A DNA stretch of 9,137 nucleotides, taken from a bacterium (lineage in GTDB: Bacteria > Zhuqueibacterota > Zhuqueibacteria > Residuimicrobiales > Krinioviventaceae). Location of the stretch: NCBI GenBank assembly GCA_024278645.1, contig JAJRST010000212.1, positions 1-9,137 on the forward strand. The letters run 5' to 3'. The translations under genes were made by a program, and so were the position numbers. The number at the start of each line of letters is the position of its first letter. The stretch's first letter is position 1. Below the pieces are notes generated by a model. The model was given only the letters and a program-made list of their open reading frames with translations, was not told the DNA's origin and did not search any database. Positions 1 through 5,364 of the stretch are shown here, one piece after another.

Positions 1-1050
1 AATTCATCCTATAAAAAAAAGGAAGACAAAAAGTGGAGTCAGGAAATTAATAGAACAAAAGTTGAAAAAGACCCGATTTTTATTCTTGGCCATTGGCGCA
101 GCGGTACAACATTGTTGCATACTTATTTGACGCTTGATCCCCGGTTTGCCTATCCAACCTTGTTTCAGGTGTCAAATCCGCATACCTTTCTAACCCTGGA
201 GCCTTTGCTGAAAAAGAGTCTGGAGAAATTAAATGATAAAAAACGCCCTATGGATAATGTAAAGATCAATTATGATAGTCCGGGCGAAGAAGCGTTTGCC
301 ATTGCCATGATGTCGCTAAAGTCCCCGCTTATCGGCTGGTCTTTTCCCCGCTATGCGGAGTATTATGACAAGTATTTTACCTTTGAGGATGTTGATGACG
401 AGGAGTTTGAAAAATGGCGGCGCGCTTTTGAATTGTATGTTAAAAAGCTGACATTTCATCATAAAAAACAGCTTGTTCTAAAGTCGCCTTCGAATACGGC
501 GATTGTTCAACATCTCGTCAGGATGTACCCAAATGCCAGGTTCATTCATATACACCGAAACCCGTACAAAGTTTTTTCTTCCACATTAAAACTATACAAG
601 ACGGCGGTTCCGTTGTCATACTTGCAACATCCGCCTCAAAATTTGGAAGATAGAATAATAAAGCAATACGATTTGCTCTATCACGCCTTTTTGAACGGCA
701 AAGGGAAATTGTCGGAACAAACTTTTACGGAGATTAGCTATGATGAATTGGTGAAAAATCCGATGGCAACAATTCAATCGATCTATCAACATCTTCATCT
801 TGGCGGTTTTGAAAAAGCTCGGCCCTTATTGGAGAAGAAAATTATAGAGTCCTCAAACTACAAGAGAAATAACCATGCTGGAATAGCCCCCGAGGTGATC
901 GAAAAAATAAATTCGCGATGGGGAAAATATTTCAGAGAGTGGGGATACACCCTTCGGGGCGCCAATGATGAGACGCTGACAAGAACAGGCGGGCAAGATG
1001 ACGCAGAATCTTTTACTACGACCGCCGAATCTTTTAGAAAAGCATCATAA
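1..1050 (+). CDS. PAPS-dependent sulfotransferase (Sulfotransferase_3-like), 5' partial
   Basis: The frame is open from base 1 to the TAA at 1048-1050, 349 codons, with no plausible start inside the first 111 bases, so the N-terminus lies off the window. A start at the TTG at 112 would cut through the most conserved motif. In-window codons 25-40 read PIFILGHWRSGTTLLH, the 5'-phosphosulfate-binding loop of sulfotransferases (GHWRSGTT at 30-37). Codons 181-195 (FIHIHRNPYKVFSST) match the 3'-phosphate-binding motif, with Arg186 and Ser193/194 as the likely PAPS contacts. The C-terminal stretch ending in 'WGKYFREWGYTL' is also usual for the family. Known role of the family: transfer of a sulfuryl group from PAPS to a hydroxyl or amine. 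Its place ahead of exporter, MbtH, thioesterase and PPTase genes suggests tailoring of a nonribosomal peptide or lipopeptide; the substrate is not visible. Probably only some tens of residues are missing. Confidence 0.9.
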   Translation, partial: NSSYKKKEDKKWSQEINRTKVEKDPIFILGHWRSGTTLLHTYLTLDPRFAYPTLFQVSNPHTFLTLEPLLKKSLEKLNDKKRPMDNVKINYDSPGEEAFAIAMMSLKSPLIGWSFPRYAEYYDKYFTFEDVDDEEFEKWRRAFELYVKKLTFHHKKQLVLKSPSNTAIVQHLVRMYPNARFIHIHRNPYKVFSSTLKLYKTAVPLSYLQHPPQNLEDRIIKQYDLLYHAFLNGKGKLSEQTFTEISYDELVKNPMATIQSIYQHLHLGGFEKARPLLEKKIIESSNYKRNNHAGIAPEVIEKINSRWGKYFREWGYTLRGANDETLTRTGGQDDAESFTTTAESFRKAS

Positions 1051-1095
1051 GGCGTTGCGGCGTCTATATCCATAATTGGGAAGAATAGGAGAATA

Positions 1096-2370
1096 ATGGC
1101 AGCTACGAACAGGCTTTTTAACAAGAATTTTGTGCTCCTTTGGCAGGGGCAGTTTGTCAGCAAGGTGGGCTCGCAACTTTTCATGATGGCGACCGTGCTG
1201 TGGGTCACTGAAATGACCGGCTCGGCAAGGATATTGGCGACGATCGGAGCCATAAGCGCGGCCATTTCCGTGGTGCTCGGGCCGTTTACAGGAACTTTTG
1301 CTGATCAATATTCTCGTAAAAGGATAATCGTCACCACCGATTTTATTAATGGTATAGTGATTATCGCCTTTGCCGTCGTGACCTTTTTAAAGCCGGACGA
1401 TGTCGATCTTATTGTCATTTTGTTAGTGGTTGTCTCCATGGTCAATGCGGTGTTGAATTCCTTTTTCTTTCCGGCCATTGACGCCTCTGTCCCCGATATC
1501 GTTCCAAAGGAAAAGCTTGCGGGAGCAAATTCCATGGCGCAGCTTTCGACGCAAATTTCGGTTATCGGAGGCTCCGGAATCGGCGGGTATCTATTCGGCC
1601 TTGTCGGCGGTCCGTTTCTGTTTCTGTTCAATGGCATTTCATTTCTTTTTTCGAGCATCAGTGAAATGTTTATCTCCATTCCACAGAAAAAAGCCAAAAA
1701 AACTGACAACAGGCATGACGCCGTTGCCGAATTTAAGAAAAATTTTATCGAAGGTTTTAAATATATCTGGAAAAGAAAGGGATTAAAGCATGTGGTGATG
1801 CTTTATTCGCTGCTTGCCTTTTTCATACAACCTATTATTATTCTAATACCGTTCTTTGTAAAGTTGTACCTGAATACCGGCGCCAATTGGCAGGAATGGG
1901 TCGGCTTTCTGTCCGCTGCTAACGGGCTTGGCAGCATGATCGGTTTTTTTATGGCCAATTTTATCAAAGCCAAAGGGAGCAAGCGCTCCACCCTCATTAT
2001 TCTTTTTACTCTTTTTGAGGCGATGGCCTTTGGCGCTTTCGGACTCATGCGCAATCCGTTCGCCGCGCTCGCCGTTGCTTTCATCGCCGGAATTTTTGCC
2101 GGCTTTGTCATGGTTAATATGATAGTCATTTTGCAAGTGACGACGCCGAGCGAGATCCGTGGACGCCTGTTTGGCGTGCTTGGCACCCTTAACGGCGCCC
2201 TGGCGCCGATTGCCATTGCTTTAGCCGGCGTCATTGCCGACGCCCTGGATAAAAATATCCCTGTAATTTATTACTTTTGCAGCACGGCAATGTTTATTGT
2301 CGCTCTGGTTATGACATCTTTTAAAAACTATCGCAAGTTTTTAGAGAGCACTGAATTGGAGAAAGTATAA
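1096..2370 (+). CDS. MFS exporter (MFS_3 / EntS-like efflux family)
   Basis: This is a 424-residue, strongly hydrophobic protein with the usual length and two-halves layout of a 12-helix major facilitator transporter. The hydrophilic central loop is at about residues 195-232 (QKKAKKTDNRHDAV and following). The loop between helices 2 and 3 carries motif A, GTFADQYSRKR at 66-76 (family pattern G-x-x-x-D-x-x-x-R-K/R). A weaker echo in the second half is the basic loop KAKGSKRS at 291-298. 'PSEIRGRLFG' at 351-360 is a recurrent sequence of the MFS_3/EntS-type exporters. The start ATG has an AGGAG at 1087-1091, 4 nt upstream. The gene follows the sulfotransferase after 45 nt and precedes the MbtH gene by 42 nt. 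Family knowledge: such proton-driven pumps often export siderophores or peptide antibiotics from NRPS clusters. Export of this cluster's product is inference; a drug-efflux role is the alternative. Confidence 0.9.
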   Translation: MAATNRLFNKNFVLLWQGQFVSKVGSQLFMMATVLWVTEMTGSARILATIGAISAAISVVLGPFTGTFADQYSRKRIIVTTDFINGIVIIAFAVVTFLKPDDVDLIVILLVVVSMVNAVLNSFFFPAIDASVPDIVPKEKLAGANSMAQLSTQISVIGGSGIGGYLFGLVGGPFLFLFNGISFLFSSISEMFISIPQKKAKKTDNRHDAVAEFKKNFIEGFKYIWKRKGLKHVVMLYSLLAFFIQPIIILIPFFVKLYLNTGANWQEWVGFLSAANGLGSMIGFFMANFIKAKGSKRSTLIILFTLFEAMAFGAFGLMRNPFAALAVAFIAGIFAGFVMVNMIVILQVTTPSEIRGRLFGVLGTLNGALAPIAIALAGVIADALDKNIPVIYYFCSTAMFIVALVMTSFKNYRKFLESTELEKV

Positions 2371-2412
2371 AAGGATCAAAATCTTGGATAAATTAATAAA
2401 AAAGGAGACATC

Positions 2413-2616
2413 ATGAGTTGGGATGACAAAGAAGACAACACCACTTATAATGTGGTCGTAAATCACGAAGAACAATATTCTATTTGGCCGGTGGATAAAG
2501 AGATTCCCCTCGGCTGGAAGGCCGTCGGCAAGAGCGGCAAAAAGCAGGAATGCCTGGACTATATAAAAGAGGTCTGGACCGACATGCGCCCACTGAGCCT
2601 GCGTAAAAAAATGTAA
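2413..2616 (+). CDS. mbtH: MbtH-like protein, NRPS adenylation-domain partner
   Basis: This is a 67-residue protein, typical of the family. It carries nearly the whole MbtH signature: N17-x-E19-x-Q21-x-S23-x-W25-P26, then P32-x-G34-W35, then C47-L48 and WTDMRPLSL at 55-63. MbtH-like proteins bind the adenylation domains of nonribosomal peptide synthetases and are needed for their folding or activity. They occur almost only with NRPS genes, so this small gene is the best single sign that an NRPS cluster adjoins the window. The start is set by AGGAG at 2403-2407, 5 nt before the ATG. It sits 42 nt after the MFS gene and is followed by a strong hairpin. All signature positions I can check are intact, so it should be functional. 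Confidence 0.96.
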   Translation: MSWDDKEDNTTYNVVVNHEEQYSIWPVDKEIPLGWKAVGKSGKKQECLDYIKEVWTDMRPLSLRKKM

Positions 2617-2646
2617 GAATCATCGAACTGACTCGATGCGCCGTTT

Positions 2647-2678
2647 GGTTCCACGTCATGCCAGGCATGCGTGGAGCC
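2647..2678 (+). terminator. Bulged 14-bp hairpin after the mbtH-like gene; attenuator or weak terminator
   Basis: The left arm is GGTTCCACG (2647-2655), a bulged T (2656) and CATGC (2657-2661). The loop is CAG. The right arm is GCATG (2665-2669) joined to CGTGGAGCC (2670-2678). This gives 14 pairs, one of them a G-T wobble. It is followed by GATTTAATTTTG, an interrupted T tract, so the structure is terminator-like but not textbook. It lies 30 nt after the mbtH-like stop and 31 nt before the ATG of the thioesterase, where it could lower downstream expression, protect the 3' end of upstream mRNA, or affect thioesterase translation. The pairing is seen directly; the role is inference. Confidence 0.45.
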
Positions 2679-2709
2679 GATTTAATTTTGAAAAACGAAA
2701 GATTTGTGG

Positions 2710-3477
2710 ATGTTGCCTGCTTTTACAAAAGAAAAGTGGCTGGTTCCCCTGGTAAAAAAGACTGATGCAAAGCTGCACCTGTATTGTTTTCCTTATGCCG
2801 GCGGCAGTTCGAATATTTTTCGCAGTTGGCCCGTTCATGTGCCCCCGGGCGTCAATGTGATTCCCGTGGAGCTGCCGGGACATGGCAAAAGGTTGATGGA
2901 AAAGCCGATCGACGACCTGGTTGAATTGGTGGAAAAAATGGGCGCCGCCATCGGCGCCTCGCTGCGGGAACCGTTTGCTTTTTACGGGCACAGCATGGGA
3001 GCGCTGTTGGCGTTTGAACTGGCTCGATTTCTACGTCGGCACGGGCTGGCTTTGCCAATGCATCTTTTTGTGTCGGCGCATGTGGCGCCGCATATCGTTT
3101 CACAGCGCGATCCCATCTATAATTTGCCGGAACAGGAATTTGTCGGCCGCTTGCGCGATCTCGACGGAACGCCGCCGGAGGTGTTGGACAACAAAGAGCT
3201 GCGTGAATTATTTCTTCCCATCATACGCAGCGATTTCCAGGTTTGTGAAACTTATAATTATCGCGACAGCTTGACCCTGGATTGCCCTATCACCGCTTTT
3301 TGCGGCGAGGATGACGGCGATGTTGCTTCCCGGGAAATGGAAGAATGGAGAAAACACACCCTGTCCACATTTCAATTGAAAACAATTCCGGGCGGCCACT
3401 TTTTTCTTCATTCGAACGAAGAACGTTTTATGTATATTTTGCGAGAAGAGCTGAAAAAAGTGCTGATGAATCTCTAA
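2710..3477 (+). CDS. Type II (editing) thioesterase of an NRPS/PKS cluster
   Basis: This is an alpha/beta-hydrolase of about 255 residues, the usual size for GrsT/SrfAD/RifR-type external thioesterases. Numbering from the TTG at 2704: the opening strand and loop LYCFPYAGGSSNIFRSW (27-43), ELPGHGKR (56-63), the nucleophile elbow GHSMGA (95-100, Ser97), the acid region GEDDGDV (201-207, probably Asp204) and GGHFFL (230-235, His232) complete the catalytic triad. These enzymes hydrolyse misprimed or stalled acyl or aminoacyl groups from carrier-protein phosphopantetheine arms. Neither TTG 2704 nor ATG 2710 has a good ribosome-binding site. I prefer the ATG; the frame is closed by TGA at 2689. Its stop lies 15 nt before the PPTase start, so the two were probably co-translated. 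No triad residue is missing. Confidence 0.93.
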   Translation: MLPAFTKEKWLVPLVKKTDAKLHLYCFPYAGGSSNIFRSWPVHVPPGVNVIPVELPGHGKRLMEKPIDDLVELVEKMGAAIGASLREPFAFYGHSMGALLAFELARFLRRHGLALPMHLFVSAHVAPHIVSQRDPIYNLPEQEFVGRLRDLDGTPPEVLDNKELRELFLPIIRSDFQVCETYNYRDSLTLDCPITAFCGEDDGDVASREMEEWRKHTLSTFQLKTIPGGHFFLHSNEERFMYILREELKKVLMNL

Positions 3478-3492
3478 TACCTGGGGGTAAGA

Positions 3493-4227
3493 ATGCTTTG
3501 GAAAGCCGGCGGAGGCCAAGCGCCCGATCTGAACGGCGACCTGCATGTCTGGTGCGTTGATCTGGACGCCTTTGCGGATCGAATCGAGCATCTGCAGAAT
3601 ATTCTCTCTTAAGACGAAAGGATCAGAGCCTCGCGCTTTTATTTTCAGCGTGACGCCGGGCGCTATATTGTCGCGCGGTCGACTCTGAGGATTTTGCTCG
3701 GCGAATATGTTCATGTCTCGCCGGATTTGATTGAATTTCATTACAACGAATTTGGCAAGCCGTTCCTCGGACCAAGTGGTGACAATGGGACCGTGAATTT
3801 TAATGTGTCTCATTCCGCCCATCTTGCCCTTTACGCCTTTGGCAAACAGGAAGAAATTGGCGTTGATATTGAGCAGCATCGCTCCGAGCTGGCCACCTAT
3901 GATATCGCGCAAAGACATTTTTCCGCGCTCGAATTGGAATCGCTTCAAGGCTTGTCGCCGTACGAGTTTGTGCCCGCCTTTTTTAATTGCTGGACAAGAA
4001 AGGAGGCCTACATTAAAGCCAAGGGATTAGGGCTGTCGCTTGCGCTCGATTCTTTTGCCATAGAGACAAAAGCTGTTTCGGAACCGTCGCTGATATTCTC
4101 AAAATCTTATCCCCGGGATCAGTATTTGTATTCCTTGAAATCATTCGAGCCGGCGCAACAATTCAGCGCGGCGCTTGCCGTCAACGATAAAGCTCTCAAA
4201 ATAAAATATTTCAAATTCGAACAATGA
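3493..4227 (+). pseudogene. Sfp-type 4'-phosphopantetheinyl transferase interrupted by one in-frame TAA
   Basis: The frame from ATG 3493 (GGGGGT at 3483-3488 upstream) to TGA 4225-4227 would give 244 residues, close to the Sfp family size. Codon 40 is TAA (3610-3612). Before it lies a PPTase-like N-terminus, 'LHVWCVDLDAF...LQNILS'. After it, with no frame change, 'DERIRASRFYFQRDAGRYIVAR' continues the family's usual 'LS-x-DE-x-x-RA-x-RF' sequence. The later motifs are all present: GKPFL (88-92), FNVSHS (103-108), GVDIE (123-127, metal-binding Asp125 and Glu127) and FFNCWTRKEAYIKAKGLGL (163-181, with Trp167, Lys170, Glu171 and Lys175). The enzyme would load CoA-derived phosphopantetheine onto NRPS carrier domains. 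A restart at TTG 3694 (GAGG only 3 nt upstream) would lose about 67 residues of the N-terminal half and probably the fold. One base change from GAA, CAA, AAA or a similar codon explains the stop; a sequence error would look the same. Confidence 0.85.
3610..3612 (+). other. Premature in-frame TAA inside the PPTase gene
   Basis: The TAA falls between codons for Ile-Leu-Ser and Asp-Glu-Arg, in the conserved LS-x-DE segment, where a sense codon is expected. The four preceding genes all end in TAA, so reassignment of TAA in this genome is very unlikely. No insertion or deletion accompanies it: the frame is the same on both sides. Confidence 0.9.
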
Positions 4228-4264
4228 CCGGGTATTTTTGCCCCATTGGGGCGTATTTAACCGG
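4228..4264 (+). terminator. Weak hairpin just after the PPTase stop
   Basis: GCCCC (4240-4244), loop ATT and GGGGC (4248-4252) form a 5-bp G+C stem. Outer CCGG (4228-4231) can pair with CCGG (4261-4264). The stem is preceded by TTTTT and followed only by GTATTTAACC, so a proper T tract is lacking. Its place right after the last gene of the group fits a transcription end, but the structure alone is weak. Confidence 0.3.
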
Positions 4265-4600
4265 CTTTCGGCGATCACGATCGCAGTAAAAGTCGAATTG
4301 CGCAGGAGAAGCGAATGTTTCAATTCATCGTGCATTGAACAAAATGGCAAATAATTTTTAAAAATCTTGCTCCGTTTCTCACGCACACGTCGACTCTTGT
4401 AACTATATTTAATACGAAATTGATTCATTTTGGGCGTAGCCTACAGAGAGGTCATTTTAACATTACAGCGATTTTGAATTGCAAACGGTAGTGCTGCTCT
4501 CTGAAAAGATAATGGACAAAAAAATAGGCGAGATTGTTTAATGCATGGAATTATGAGCAGATTTGAGCTGTTCTTTTATGTTAGGAGTAGTAAAAGATAA

Positions 4601-4645
4601 AAAGTGTGTAAATGCGAGACAGTGTCTCGCTGTGATACACACTTT
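4601..4645. repeat. 45-nt double inverted repeat (two nested dyads)
   Basis: The outer arms AAAGTGTGTA (4601-4610) and TACACACTTT (4636-4645) are perfect 10-bp complements. Inside them GCGAGACA (4614-4621), a central G and TGTCTCGC (4623-4630) form a perfect 8-bp dyad. In a real fold the inner stem would be about 6 or 7 bp around a 3-5 nt loop. The internal loops are AAT and TGTGA. On the minus strand the stem is followed by TTTATCTTTTAC, which resembles a Rho-independent terminator; on the plus strand there is no T tract. It could be a terminator for a minus-strand transcript, a small structured RNA, a protein-binding site or a small mobile repeat. No target-site duplication is visible. Confidence 0.6.
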
Positions 4646-4790
4646 GAAGGCCCGGGGAATTGCTTCAATGGTTTGCATCAATTTGCTTGTTCTTTCATCA
4701 ACGCTATAAAGAGAGTGTAGGTTTTGTTTCGTTAATATCATTTTGGGTTTTTGATATTTAAATAGTTACCTACCCTTGCAGCGGCGAGAG

Positions 4791-4800
4791 AAAGGAGGTG
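4791..4800 (+). promoter_or_regulatory. AAAGGAGGTG anti-SD complement, first copy
   Basis: This ten-base match is the full complement of the usual 16S rRNA 3' end. The nearest in-range start is GTG 4812, 13 nt after GGAGG, which opens a frame of only 26 codons ending at TAA 4890-4892 with no recognisable product. The spacing is long, so translation here is doubtful. The motif may belong to a short leader peptide, a repeat element, or chance purine-rich DNA. Confidence 0.3.
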
Positions 4801-5275
4801 GTAAGTCTGAGGTGCGACGCATTCGACAAAGACAGTTCGGATGCAATGGTTTTGGTTTGATCTTTGCATACTGGTGCGCATTCTTGTTGTAAACGGCGGT
4901 AGAAAAAGATCAAGAATATTCTGGTAAAAAGAGAAAGAGCGTTTTGAGTGCGTAATTGAGAGATTCCACTCATTTCCAATCCGGTAAAAAATAGTAACAA
5001 GAGAACTTGTGAGAGTTAAAACTCGTGGGCTTTTAACACGGTTTATTGTTTAGTTTATAGTCTCACGCTATCGCATCCTCAGCTCGGCTCCGTCTGTTAA
5101 AGCAAACCAATAGCACCCATAAAAGGCTTAAAAGAGAGAAAATACCACGGTCGTCATAATTGGCTTTGTGTCAAGTTGATGCAGCGTGTGATGTATATTC
5201 CTCTCGAAACGGCGTAGATTTATCATCAGAATATTTAAAATATTAGAAAAGTGAATGCAGAAAGCTTTTTCAGCG

Positions 5276-5285
5276 AAAGGAGGTG
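5276..5285 (+). promoter_or_regulatory. AAAGGAGGTG anti-SD complement, second copy, upstream of the T9SS protein gene
   Basis: This is the same ten bases as at 4791-4800, sharing the longer core GAAAGGAGGTGG. No start codon follows at usable spacing, and the gene's own ribosome-binding site (GGAGGA, 5355-5360) is about 80 nt further on. If it lies in the 5' leader it could act as a ribosome standby or decoy site, or be part of a conserved upstream element. The role is unknown. Confidence 0.3.
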
Positions 5286-5364
5286 GACGGGCTAAGAAGG
5301 GATTATTTCACAAACAGAACGACTTACTAATTCCCACTTAATGAGGTTAATCCGGGAGGAAAAC

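Larger units (their letters stand above)
4228..5364. other. Long intergenic stretch, 1137 bp, no convincing gene
   Basis: This A+T-rich stretch separates the NRPS accessory genes from the secreted protein gene. Minus-strand frames at 4141-4428, 4538-4741 and 4770-5000 show no recognisable family, no good ribosome-binding site that I can see and low-complexity hydrophobic or basic sequence, so I do not call them genes. The region holds the 45-nt dyad at 4601-4645, two AAAGGAGGTG motifs, an A/T hairpin GTTAAAA...TTTTAAC (5015-5021 with 5031-5037) and an AATATT-TAA-AATATT palindrome (5230-5244). I found no tRNA, rRNA, transposase remnant or CRISPR-like repeat. A promoter for the 5365 gene must be here, but I cannot pick a convincing -35/-10 pair. 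Confidence 0.6.

Noticed and set aside
112..114. TTG 112 as the start of the sulfotransferase
   Set aside because: It lies within the 5'-phosphosulfate-binding loop (GHWRSGTTLL). The frame is open to base 1 with a family-typical sequence, so the true start is upstream of the window.
3208..3948. 246-codon minus-strand frame opposite the thioesterase and PPTase
   Set aside because: It has no recognisable family, whereas the plus strand carries full thioesterase and PPTase motifs. It is a shadow frame.
3694..4227. A separate 177-residue PPTase starting at TTG 3694
   Set aside because: Coding sequence typical of the family continues upstream to 3493 apart from one TAA. The TTG start has only GAGG at 3-nt spacing and would delete the N-terminal half-domain's first strands.
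1..4227. TAA reassigned to a sense codon in this organism
   Set aside because: Four genes in the window end naturally at TAA at family-appropriate lengths.
4538..4741. 67-codon minus-strand frame
   Set aside because: No known family or convincing ribosome-binding site, and the frame runs through the 45-nt dyad. Probably chance.
4770..5000. 76-codon minus-strand frame
   Set aside because: Composition is Leu/Ser/Thr-rich without motifs, and it overlaps the AAAGGAGGTG element. It may be part of a repeat but is not supported as a gene.
5166..5199. Sigma-70-like promoter using TTGATG and TATATT before the 5365 gene
   Set aside because: The spacer is only 12 nt and the other pairings give over 20 nt, so it is not a believable promoter.
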